From an uncultured Lachnospiraceae bacterium (GTDB lineage: Bacteria; Bacillota; Clostridia; Lachnospirales; Lachnospiraceae), in assembly GCA_902803355.1 (NCBI GenBank), contig CADCPP010000164.1, positions 1 to 6,275 of the forward strand: DNA of 6,275 nucleotides, written 5' to 3'. Shown piece after piece: positions 1 through 5,890 of this stretch. Below the pieces are notes generated by a model. That model had not been told where the DNA came from. It saw nothing but the letters and a program-made list of their open reading frames with translations, and made no database searches. Within the stretch, counting starts at the first letter, position 1; each line of letters opens with the position of its first letter. Both the position numbers and the translations under genes were made by a program.

Positions 1-531
1 CACGCCCGCCTCGTCCAGGGCCAGATAGTAGATGGCCGGATGAGGCTTCCGCAGCATGGTCACGGAGGACTGCTGCACGGTGCAGAAAAGGTCGCGGATG
101 CCGTCATGATCCAGCCATTCGTCGATCTCGATCGTCCCGATCAGGTCGCTGATGATGCCGACCTTGTAGCCGCGCGCCTTCAGTTCGCGGACGGTCTCGA
201 TGCCGCCTTCGACGACCACGCGCTCGCCCTTCGCCCGGCGGAACTGATAGGTCAGCTCCACGGCGTTTTTCTCGATGTAGTCACGGTCCAGTTCAGGGAC
301 CAGCCAGCGGGTCCAGAGCACCTTTTCCGGCGCCTCGCACATGAAGCGCAGCGCCCATTTGCGGTATTCGTCGTAGCGGGTATTCAGGAAAGCATAGTAG
401 GCGTCCGGATCCATATCCGTGCCGCAGATCTCGGCAATGCGCGCCCTCGCCGCATGGTAGAAGGGCTCGTTTTCCTCCACGATGCGGAAGGTCCCGCCCA
501 GATCCAGAAAGATCGCTTTAATCTTTTCCAT
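1..531 (-). CDS. HAD-superfamily hydrolase, fourth paralogue of the cluster (N-terminal 177 residues, cut by the window edge)
   Basis: This is the start of a cytoplasmic HAD phosphohydrolase whose frame stays open to base 1, so the C-terminus lies outside the window. Motif I is FLDLGGTF with nucleophile D10 and G12 where most phosphatases carry the second Asp. Motif II is GIISD (S128). Motif III is LRKPHP (K162), with His where the three neighbours have Asp. Residues 15-105 form a helical cap of C1 type containing VLWTRW (W73, W76). Motif IV is not reached. The ATG at 531 has AAGGAG (540-545) eight bases upstream, and only one base separates it from the stop of the preceding gene, so translation is probably coupled. 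The closest relative in the window is the preceding gene; both share RYxxYRKW and the EAPE-x(2)-LWT stretch. The family is secure; the substrate is unknown. Confidence 0.9.
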   Translation of the reverse strand, partial: MEKIKAIFLDLGGTFRIVEENEPFYHAARARIAEICGTDMDPDAYYAFLNTRYDEYRKWALRFMCEAPEKVLWTRWLVPELDRDYIEKNAVELTYQFRRAKGERVVVEGGIETVRELKARGYKVGIISDLIGTIEIDEWLDHDGIRDLFCTVQQSSVTMLRKPHPAIYYLALDEAGV

Positions 532-532
532 C

Positions 533-1294
533 TCACACTCTCCTTATCTTGTCCCAGGCCACGTGAGGGGCTTTGGGGAAGATCTCCTTCAGTTCGTTAA
601 AATCGAAGATCACGGCGTCCGGGCGGTTCTCGTCTGTGATGGTCTCCTTAGCCAGCTTTTCCGGCGTCGTATACAGAATGAACATGCCGTAGCCGGCAAG
701 GCGCGTGCCTTCCACGTCGCGCTTTAAGTTGTCACCGATGTAAACGCAGCGCTCGGGCTTCACGCCCAGCAGATCGCAGGCCTTGTTGGAGATGGCGGGA
801 TCCGGCTTGCGGATGCCCTCCACGCAGGACAGCAGCACGGCGCCGAAATACTGCTCCAGGCCGTCCGCCTTCAGCCAGCGCGGGATCTCCTGCGAGGTGA
901 CCAGGTTGGAGATGATGCCCAGCTTATAGCCGTTCGCGTACAGGTCCTTGATGGACTGCGCGCCGTTCGGGGCAACCACTCTTCTGCCGTCCTTGTTGCG
1001 GTATTCGATGGTCAGCTCGATCGCATTCTTTTTGATGAGCTCGCGGTCGTATTCCGGGGTGAGCCACTTTGTCCAGAGCTCTTCCTCGGGGGCTTCGCGC
1101 ATGGTCTCAAAGCACCATTTGCGGTAGCCGGCATAGCGGTAGTCCAGGAATTTGCAGAACTCATCCGGATCGCCCTTTTCGCCGCACATCTCGGCGATCT
1201 TGCGGCGCGCCTCGGCTTCAAATTCCGCATCCCGCTCCACCAGACGGAGCGTTCCTCCCAGATCGTAAAATACGGCGTCAAATTCTCTTTCCAT
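533..1294 (-). CDS. HAD-superfamily hydrolase, third paralogue of the cluster
   Basis: A complete 253-residue HAD phosphohydrolase, presumably cytoplasmic since no signal peptide or membrane segment is seen. Motif I is FYDLGGTL with nucleophile D11 and Gly at the usual acid/base position (G13). Motif II is GIISN (S129), motif III is IRKPDP (K163), and motif IV is YIGDNLKRD (D188, D193). The region between motifs I and II is a helical C1-type cap with ELWTKW (W74, W77). The ATG at 1294 is preceded by GAGGG five bases upstream, and this site overlaps the end of the previous gene, 12 bases away. The last codons overlap the ribosome binding site of the next gene. All Mg2+-binding and phosphate-binding residues other than the second motif I Asp are present, so it is probably an active phosphatase. 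The substrate cannot be read from the sequence. Confidence 0.92.
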   Translation of the reverse strand: MEREFDAVFYDLGGTLRLVERDAEFEAEARRKIAEMCGEKGDPDEFCKFLDYRYAGYRKWCFETMREAPEEELWTKWLTPEYDRELIKKNAIELTIEYRNKDGRRVVAPNGAQSIKDLYANGYKLGIISNLVTSQEIPRWLKADGLEQYFGAVLLSCVEGIRKPDPAISNKACDLLGVKPERCVYIGDNLKRDVEGTRLAGYGMFILYTTPEKLAKETITDENRPDAVIFDFNELKEIFPKAPHVAWDKIRRV

Positions 1295-1306
1295 AATGTC
1301 CCTCTC

Positions 1307-2029
1307 TCAGTTCAGCGGCGGGAAGATGTCCAGCAGCTGGGATATTTTGGTGATCGTATAGTCCGGATGCAGGGTGATCTCCTGCGGTTCCTTCGCGATG
1401 GTATCCGGCTCGTCGATGCGGATCATCAGGGCAAAGCCTGCGTCGCGCGTGCCCTGCACGTCACGGATGGGATTGTCGCCCACGTAGGCGCAGTTTTCTT
1501 CCTTCTTCCCGATGGCGCGGCAGGCCAGGTGATAGATGGCCGGATCCGGCTTGCGCAGACGGACCTTGGAGGAAAGAATGACGGCCTTGAAATAGTGCGC
1601 CACACCGTCCGCGATCATCCAGTCGGGGATCTCGGTCTCCGTGATCGTGTTGGCGATGATGCCCAGTGTATATCCGCGGCGGTCCAGTTCGATGATGGTG
1701 TCCTTGACATCTTCACGGGGCACGCGGCGGCCGTCATGGTCACGCCACAGACGGGTAAGGCGGCCGGCATGCCTGCAGACCAGTTCGGGATCGTAATCTG
1801 GGAGCAGGTGCTGGTTCCAGAGTTCCATCTCTCCGGCATCGATCCAGCTTGCTTTCGCTTCCTTGCGGTATTTCTTCCAGTTCGCCTCCAGCTTTTCGAA
1901 GAACACTTCCTTCGGTTCGGTCGCGCCGACCAGCCGCATCAGTTCGTTCTCGGCAGCCTCGGAGAACTCCTTGTCGGGGATGACGATGCGCAGCGTGTTG
2001 CCGACATCAAAGAAGATCGTATCCGTCAT
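1307..2029 (-). CDS. HAD-superfamily hydrolase, second paralogue of the cluster, with altered motif II
   Basis: A complete 240-residue HAD phosphohydrolase. Motif I is FFDVGNTL (nucleophile D8, Gly at position 10, Asn at 11 where the paralogues have Gly). Motif II reads GIIANT, so the phosphate-contacting Ser/Thr is replaced by A126. Motif III is LRKPDP (K160) and motif IV is YVGDNPIRD (D185, D190). The helical cap contains ELWNQH (W71) followed by LPDYD, clearly related to the LTPEYD stretch in the next gene. The start at 2029 has a strong AAGGAGG (2038-2044) eight bases upstream, lying in the 39-base gap after the first gene. In most HAD phosphatases motif II is Ser or Thr, so the Ala could lower activity or mark another substrate. 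It is otherwise intact, with no sign of decay. Confidence 0.92.
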   Translation of the reverse strand: MTDTIFFDVGNTLRIVIPDKEFSEAAENELMRLVGATEPKEVFFEKLEANWKKYRKEAKASWIDAGEMELWNQHLLPDYDPELVCRHAGRLTRLWRDHDGRRVPREDVKDTIIELDRRGYTLGIIANTITETEIPDWMIADGVAHYFKAVILSSKVRLRKPDPAIYHLACRAIGKKEENCAYVGDNPIRDVQGTRDAGFALMIRIDEPDTIAKEPQEITLHPDYTITKISQLLDIFPPLN

Positions 2030-2068
2030 GATTTCAGCCTCCTTATGGTTTTCGGGTCTGTTGTTTGT

Positions 2069-2839
2069 TTATTCTTCACGAGCTTTTCCGTTGACCGCTT
2101 GAATGATCCCGGGCAGTTCGTTTAATTCCTTGATCACATAGTCCGCCTTGGGCGCGTCCGGCCCCTGAAAGGCTGCGTCCCTGTGGGCGATGGAGGGGTT
2201 GTCGATCCGCACGCAGAGCCCCAGGCCGGCATTGCGTGAGCCGAGCACGTCGCGGGAGATCGTATCGCCCACATAGCCCATCTCCGCCGCCGTGATCTTC
2301 ATCTCTTCCATGGCGATCTCAAAAATGCGCGGATCCGGCTTGCGGATGCCGGTAACAGACGACATTATGCTGCATTCCATGTACTCCGCGATGCCGTATT
2401 CCGTAAGCACCAGGGGAACCAGTGTCGTCGAGATGATGTTGGAGATGATCCCCATGCGGATGCCCATTCCGTGCAGCGTCTCGATGGTCTCCTTAAGGAA
2501 CGGTCGCGGGGTATTGATGACGCGCTCGCGGTCATACAGGAAGGACAGCTCCTCCGCAAACGGGGCAAAACGCTGAGGCGCGATATTCAGTTCCTTCAGA
2601 TACCAGCGGCTCCAGATCTCGGGCTGCGGCAGCTCCTTTTTCGTTTCCTCGCTGTAATGCTTGTACAGCTCGCTGTTAATGGCAAGCAGATCTCCCAGCT
2701 CTTCAGGGGAAAGGTCCGTCTTTATCCCGTGAGATGCCAGCAGTTCATGCAGATGACGGCAAAAAAGGATCTTTGATTCTTCCGTGCGTTTTACCGTATG
2801 GAGCGTTCCGCCCAGGTCAAACAGCAGTGCCTTGATCAT
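2069..2839 (-). CDS. HAD-superfamily hydrolase, first gene of the phosphatase operon
   Basis: A complete 256-residue HAD phosphohydrolase and the promoter-proximal gene of the cluster. Motif I is LFDLGGTL (nucleophile D8, G10), motif II GIISN (S133), motif III IRKPDP (K167) and motif IV YVGDTISRD (D192, D197). The cap has EIWSRW (W76, W79), matching the LW-x(2)-W signature of the paralogues, but the rest of the cap diverges most from the other three. The frame is open up to 2908, but that longer start lies upstream of the predicted transcription start (about 2884), and the ATG at 2839 puts motif I at the usual place near the N-terminus. Its ribosome binding site is the weakest of the set: AGGA is 12 bases upstream, or GAAGGG directly abuts the ATG. 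Expression probably depends on the operator at 2868-2883. The substrate is unknown. Confidence 0.92.
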   Translation of the reverse strand: MIKALLFDLGGTLHTVKRTEESKILFCRHLHELLASHGIKTDLSPEELGDLLAINSELYKHYSEETKKELPQPEIWSRWYLKELNIAPQRFAPFAEELSFLYDRERVINTPRPFLKETIETLHGMGIRMGIISNIISTTLVPLVLTEYGIAEYMECSIMSSVTGIRKPDPRIFEIAMEEMKITAAEMGYVGDTISRDVLGSRNAGLGLCVRIDNPSIAHRDAAFQGPDAPKADYVIKELNELPGIIQAVNGKAREE

Positions 2840-2867
2840 CCCTTCATCCCGTCCTGTTTTCGTATTT

Positions 2868-2883
2868 ACGCAAACGTTTACGT
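2868..2883. promoter_or_regulatory. LacI-type operator of the phosphatase operon
   Basis: ACGCAAACGTTTACGT is an imperfect palindrome centred on CG between 2875 and 2876, with a single mismatched pair (C2871/A2880). The central CpG flanked by AAA/TTT is the hallmark of LacI/GalR operators. It starts eight bases past the -10 of the minus-strand promoter and so covers roughly +1 to +17, where a bound repressor would block transcription. It matches the second site at 3015-3030 in 14 of 16 positions. It also resembles a catabolite-response element, so a CcpA-like regulator is an alternative binder. Confidence 0.85.
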
Positions 2884-2890
2884 CAATTGT

Positions 2891-2919
2891 ATTGTAATCG
2901 TTCCCCATTTATTTGTCAA
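2891..2919 (-). promoter_or_regulatory. Promoter of the phosphatase operon
   Basis: On the minus strand TTGACA (2914-2919) is followed by a 17-base spacer and TACAAT (2891-2896), a near-perfect vegetative sigma factor promoter. Transcription should start near 2884, giving a leader of about 45 bases before the ATG at 2839. The next 16 bases are an operator. Confidence 0.9.
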
Positions 2920-2974
2920 TACGCAATTTCCATAAATATTAAGGACATTTTTACGATTCGCCTGCTCTTTCACA

Positions 2975-3003
2975 TTGACAAGATTTCTGTTTCATCGTAC
3001 AAT
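2975..3003 (+). promoter_or_regulatory. Promoter of the repressor-kinase operon
   Basis: TTGACA (2975-2980), a 17-base spacer and TACAAT (2998-3003) form a near-perfect vegetative promoter. Both hexamers and the spacer length are identical to those of the divergent promoter. The expected start is near 3010, giving a leader of about 62 bases. The two -35 boxes are separated by 55 AT-rich bases. Confidence 0.9.
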
Positions 3004-3014
3004 GTCCATAGATT

Positions 3015-3030
3015 ACTCAAACGTTTACGG
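3015..3030. promoter_or_regulatory. LacI-type operator of the repressor-kinase operon
   Basis: ACTCAAACGTTTACGG carries the same CAAACGTTTACG core as the site at 2868-2883 and is centred on CG between 3022 and 3023. It lies at about +6 to +21 of the plus-strand transcript, so the repressor probably limits its own expression. It is less symmetric than the other site (three mismatched pairs instead of one), which suggests weaker binding. The centres are 147 bases apart. Confidence 0.82.
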
Positions 3031-3071
3031 TACGATTCCTGTGAGGAAAATCGGTTTTAGGAGATCTGATC

Positions 3072-4079
3072 ATGGCCCCTGTCACGCTCAAAGATGTTGC
3101 GAAGGTAGCCGGTGTTTCTTACGCCACGGTTTCGCGCGCCGTTTCCGGCAGTCCCGAGATCAGCGAGCAGACGCGGCGCCGCATCCTCAAGATCTGCAAG
3201 GAAATGGGCTATACGCCGAATTCCATTGCGCGGTCTATGGTGAAGCGCTGCACGAATATCCTCGGTCTCATCGTCCCCAGCCTGAACAACCCGTTCATGA
3301 GCGAGCTGACCGCAGACCTTGAGATCTACGCCCGCAGGCGCGGCTACAATCTCATGGTGTGCAACTCCTCCTACGATCACGATCTGGAGCTTGAAGTCTT
3401 CTCTCTGCTGATCGGCCGACAGGTGGACGGTGTGATCATGATCCCCGTAGGCCACGAGCCCTACGAATCCTTAAGTGCCCTGACCGCTCAGGTACCCACG
3501 GTCTTTATCAGCGAGAACATGCAGGACTACCCGGAAAACTACGTTTCCGTAGACAATTACCGGGGCATGCAGATTGCTGCGGAGTACCTCTATTCGCTGG
3601 GGCACCGCGAGATCCTGTATTTCGGCGCCCGCTCCGATTCGAAGACCCACGAGCTCCGGCTGGGCGGCTACCTGTCCTCCTGCGAAAAGCTCGGCATCAC
3701 GCCTCATGTGCTGCGCAGCAGCTATTCCCGCAGCTCCCGTGAGGTCGGCTATACACTGGCCGGCGAATACTTCTCGAAGCCGCACAGCGAGACCGCTATC
3801 CTCTGCTCGGCGGACATGCTGGCCATCGGCGTCAAGCAGGCTGCCTATGAGGCCGGCATCCGCATTCCCAAGGACATCTCCCTCATGGGCTTTGACAACA
3901 TCTCCTTCTCCGCTCTGCCGGAGATCGACCTGACTACGATCAATCAGCCCACGCAGCAGATGGCGACCTCCGCCCTGGACATGCTTCTCGACCATATCCG
4001 CGACCCGGAAGCCGAAACAGGAAGACTGATCCTGCCGCCTTCCCTGATCGAGCGGAAATCCTGCCGCCCGCTGAAATAA
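3072..4079 (+). CDS. LacI/GalR-family transcriptional repressor
   Basis: A 335-residue DNA-binding regulator. Residues 5-26 form the LacI-type helix-turn-helix (TLKDVAKVAGVSYATVSRAV), followed by the linker GYTPN and the hinge helix SIARSMVKR (51-59). The remainder is a periplasmic-binding-protein-like sensor domain starting at ILGLIVPSLNNPF. It keeps family ligand-pocket residues: R196 in LRLGGY and D275 in GFDNIS. The ATG has AGGAG (3059-3063) eight bases upstream. The usual hinge-helix Leu, which in PurR inserts into the central CpG of the operator, is M56 here. The protein ends without the leucine-rich tetramerisation tail of E. coli LacI, so a dimer is expected. Two matching operators flank the divergent promoters, so it very probably represses both itself with the kinase gene and the phosphatase operon. 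The inducer is not deducible, though a sugar or nucleoside is typical of the family. Confidence 0.95.
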   Translation: MAPVTLKDVAKVAGVSYATVSRAVSGSPEISEQTRRRILKICKEMGYTPNSIARSMVKRCTNILGLIVPSLNNPFMSELTADLEIYARRRGYNLMVCNSSYDHDLELEVFSLLIGRQVDGVIMIPVGHEPYESLSALTAQVPTVFISENMQDYPENYVSVDNYRGMQIAAEYLYSLGHREILYFGARSDSKTHELRLGGYLSSCEKLGITPHVLRSSYSRSSREVGYTLAGEYFSKPHSETAILCSADMLAIGVKQAAYEAGIRIPKDISLMGFDNISFSALPEIDLTTINQPTQQMATSALDMLLDHIRDPEAETGRLILPPSLIERKSCRPLK

Positions 4080-4094
4080 TCCTTACCGAACACC

Positions 4095-4100
4095 GAGGTG
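4095..4100 (+). promoter_or_regulatory. Ribosome binding site that fixes the kinase start
   Basis: GAGGTG lies six bases before the ATG at 4107. A longer reading frame begins with the GTG at 4098, but that GTG is part of this binding site, so the ATG is preferred. Confidence 0.75.
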
Positions 4101-4106
4101 CTTATC

Positions 4107-4985
4107 ATGTTTGATCTGATGATCATCGGCCAGATCACTCTGGACCGCAATATCGACTACGACGGACGCGAGGAAAAACGCCCCGGCGGTGCCGTCACCT
4201 TCTCCGGCTATGCCGCAGCCGCCATCGGCCACAGCGTTGCCGTTGTCCCGAAGGGCGACCCGGCGCGGCTTGATCCCGCAAAAGTGTTTGCGGGCAGCAA
4301 GGTAGACCGGATCTTCCCGGTAAGCTGCAACAGCTGCACCGTGATGCAGAATACCTATTTCACGCCGGACCGCGAGCGGCGCCTCTGCCTGAATACCGAA
4401 TCGATCGCCCCCTACACCCCTGCCGATCTTCCGGATGAGCCCGCCCGCATCTACCATCTGGCCGGCCTTGTGGCCGGTGATACCGGGCCGGACATGATCA
4501 AAGCCTGCGCGGCAAGAGGCGATACGGCGCTCGACGTCCAGGCGGTCCTTCGCTGCCGAAACGAGGACGGCTCGCTTACGCTGCGCGACTGGCCGGAAAA
4601 GAAAGAATACCTGCCGTACATTCGCTATCTGAAGACCGACGCCGCCGAGGCCGAGGTCATGACCGGGACCGATGACCGCGAAAAGGCCGCTTTCCTGCTC
4701 TGCGAATGGGGGGCAAAGGAAGTCCTGATCACCCACAACAGCGAAGCCATCGTCTGCGACGGCAGGCAGATCTTCCGCGCGCCGCTGAAAGCCAGGAATC
4801 TCTCCGGCCGCACCGGCAGAGGCGATACGACCTTCGCCGGCTATCTCACCGAGCGCCTGGATCACGAGATCCCCGAAGCTCTTGAATTTGCCGCGGCTCT
4901 CGTCTCCCTGAAGATGGAGACGCCCGGTCCCTTTACAGGCAGCCGCAGCGACGTTTACGACTATATCCGCCGTTTCTACCGTTAG
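4107..4985 (+). CDS. PfkB/ribokinase-family carbohydrate kinase
   Basis: A 292-residue cytoplasmic kinase that would phosphorylate a sugar, inositol or nucleoside with ATP. The N-terminus has the family GQITLD strand with D13 (substrate-binding Asp), then the Gly-rich PGGAVTFSGYAAAAIG (26-41), where the fold's substrate pocket and lid lie. LKTDAAEAEVMTG (175-187) and KEVLITHNSEAIVCDG (204-219) are the usual strand motifs leading to the ATP site. The C-terminal signature is SGRTGRGDTTFAGYL (233-247) with catalytic base D240; the anion-hole motif is GRGD rather than the common GAGD. LDVQAVLR (142-149) recalls a subgroup that includes myo-inositol kinases, but this is only a lead. The start follows the repressor stop by 27 bases and no promoter is seen between them, so the two genes are co-transcribed. 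Family assignment is firm; the substrate is open. Confidence 0.92.
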   Translation: MFDLMIIGQITLDRNIDYDGREEKRPGGAVTFSGYAAAAIGHSVAVVPKGDPARLDPAKVFAGSKVDRIFPVSCNSCTVMQNTYFTPDRERRLCLNTESIAPYTPADLPDEPARIYHLAGLVAGDTGPDMIKACAARGDTALDVQAVLRCRNEDGSLTLRDWPEKKEYLPYIRYLKTDAAEAEVMTGTDDREKAAFLLCEWGAKEVLITHNSEAIVCDGRQIFRAPLKARNLSGRTGRGDTTFAGYLTERLDHEIPEALEFAAALVSLKMETPGPFTGSRSDVYDYIRRFYR

Positions 4986-4995
4986 ATGAAGGCAT

Positions 4996-5037
4996 AAAAA
5001 AAGAGAGGCATCTTCTCCGGAAGTGCCTCCCTTTTTT
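4996..5037. terminator. Bidirectional rho-independent terminator
   Basis: A hairpin is flanked by an A run (4996-5002) and a T run (5032-5037). The outer stem AGGCA/TGCCT continues, after a bulged T, as CTTC-TCCG-GAAG with a four-base loop. It starts ten bases after the kinase stop and lies just past the end of the convergent mgtC-like gene, so it can end transcripts from both sides. Confidence 0.93.
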
Positions 5038-5047
5038 GCTGTCTGTC

Positions 5048-5779
5048 TCAGCTGTTTTCCATCTCGAAGCTGATCGCTTTGACGTTGTCCATGGATTCCA
5101 GAAAGCCGGACATATCGCTGATCGTCATGTCACGGCCCATGCGGAGCGTCAGCTCGTAGGCTGTCGTGCCGTCCTCGCTGAATTCGATCTTCACATCCAG
5201 GATCTGCATGCCCTTCGAGTCGATGTACTCGTCAAGCTGCTGCCTGAAGGCGTCGGGACTGGACGTGGTGCAGCGGAGCCTGCCGATCCTCATGGAATCC
5301 ACACCGATGGTGTGCTTATGCATGATGATCTGGATCACGTCCACGATGATGGTCGTGAAGATGCCGAGGATATACATCCCGCTGCCGATCGCAAGGCCGA
5401 TGCCGGCCGTCGCCCAGATGCCGGCTGCCGTCGTCAGGCCCTTGACAGAGCTTCCGTTATGGAAGATGATGCCCGCGCCGAGGAATGACACGCCGGTGAT
5501 GATCTGCGCCGCAAGCCTGGCCGGATCCGTGCTGTTGGTTCCGACAAGGTGCTCGCCGCCCGGCCCGATCAGATCGGCAAAGCCGTATTTGGACAGGATC
5601 ATGACGAGCGCCGCCGCGCAGCACACAATGATATGCGTGCGGATACCGGCTTCCTTGAAGCGCTTGCTGCGTTCAAAGCCGATGATCGCGCCGCAGGCGC
5701 AGGCGACCACCAGTCTCGCGCAGAATTCCGCATATTGGATAAACGTGTACTGATCAAGCAGCTTCCACGCAAATGTCAT
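5048..5779 (-). CDS. MgtC/SapB-family inner-membrane protein
   Basis: A 243-residue membrane protein. The family core is unmistakable: GFERSKRFKEAGIRTH (34-49), DPARLAAQ with D86 (85-92), GVSFLGAGIIF (96-106) and GLTTAAGIWATAGIGLAIG (114-132). About five hydrophobic segments are visible (near 18-34, 48-64, 92-107, 117-133, 135-153), followed by a soluble C-terminal domain (about 165-243) that fits the ACT-like tail of long MgtC proteins. The start at 5779 has AGGAGG (5787-5792) seven bases upstream. In Salmonella, MgtC is induced by low Mg2+ and aids survival in macrophages, while the role of the many homologues in other bacteria is not settled; a virulence role should not be assumed. The first two helices hold five Cys (C20, C27, C29, C53, C54). 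The gene is convergent to the kinase and appears functionally unrelated to it. Confidence 0.95.
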   Translation of the reverse strand: MTFAWKLLDQYTFIQYAEFCARLVVACACGAIIGFERSKRFKEAGIRTHIIVCCAAALVMILSKYGFADLIGPGGEHLVGTNSTDPARLAAQIITGVSFLGAGIIFHNGSSVKGLTTAAGIWATAGIGLAIGSGMYILGIFTTIIVDVIQIIMHKHTIGVDSMRIGRLRCTTSSPDAFRQQLDEYIDSKGMQILDVKIEFSEDGTTAYELTLRMGRDMTISDMSGFLESMDNVKAISFEMENS

Positions 5780-5804
5780 AGCATTGCCTCCTTTCCCGTC
5801 CTGT

Positions 5805-5852
5805 CCGATACTGCGATCGGCCGGGGCCGGGCCCGGCCGCCTGAGCGGCCGG
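5805..5852 (-). promoter_or_regulatory. GC-rich structured leader upstream of the mgtC-like gene
   Basis: The 111-base gap between the right-edge gene and the mgtC-like gene holds three inverted repeats: a perfect 8-bp stem with a four-base loop (5833-5852), a perfect 14-base palindrome GGCCGGGCCCGGCC (5825-5838) that overlaps one arm of the first stem, and a small CCGAT/ATCGG hairpin (5805-5820) ending 13 bases before the ribosome binding site. No T run follows on either strand, so a standard terminator is unlikely. The gap is too short for a full M-box Mg2+ riboswitch. A regulatory role is an inference from structure and place. Confidence 0.4.
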
Positions 5853-5890
5853 ACCGTTTATCTGCAATAAGGAGTATAGGTCTTAGGGGT

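Noticed and set aside
40..600. Plus-strand open frame of 186 codons opposite the fourth phosphatase
   Set aside because: It is the antisense shadow of a gene with clear HAD motifs and has no recognisable domain.
1367..2125. Plus-strand open frame of 252 codons
   Set aside because: It is antisense to the second phosphatase gene, with low-complexity composition typical of GC-rich shadow frames.
2868..2883. Reading the operator as a PurR box and the regulator as a purine repressor
   Set aside because: The sequence is close to the E. coli PurR consensus, but that core is common to many LacI-family sites; residue 190 is Ser where PurR uses Arg for the purine, and no purine gene is nearby.
2840..2908. 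Upstream extension of the first phosphatase to a start at 2908
   Set aside because: It would read through the operator and the -10 box, upstream of the predicted transcription start, and adds residues unlike any HAD N-terminus.
4098..4106. GTG start nine bases upstream of the kinase ATG
   Set aside because: The GTG is part of the GAGGTG ribosome binding site for the ATG at 4107.
4083..4865. Minus-strand open frame of 260 codons
   Set aside because: It is the shadow of the PfkB-family kinase, which carries all family motifs on the plus strand.
4951..4959. ACGTTTACG near the end of the kinase gene as a third operator
   Set aside because: Only half of the site matches and the other arm is absent; it is explained by coding sequence.
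5870..5880. A TATACT -10 box for the mgtC-like gene
   Set aside because: The hexamer exists on the minus strand near 5875, but no acceptable -35 lies 16-18 bases upstream.
5780..5890. M-box Mg2+ riboswitch before the mgtC-like gene
   Set aside because: The gap of 111 bases is shorter than a full M-box and I see no match to its conserved elements.
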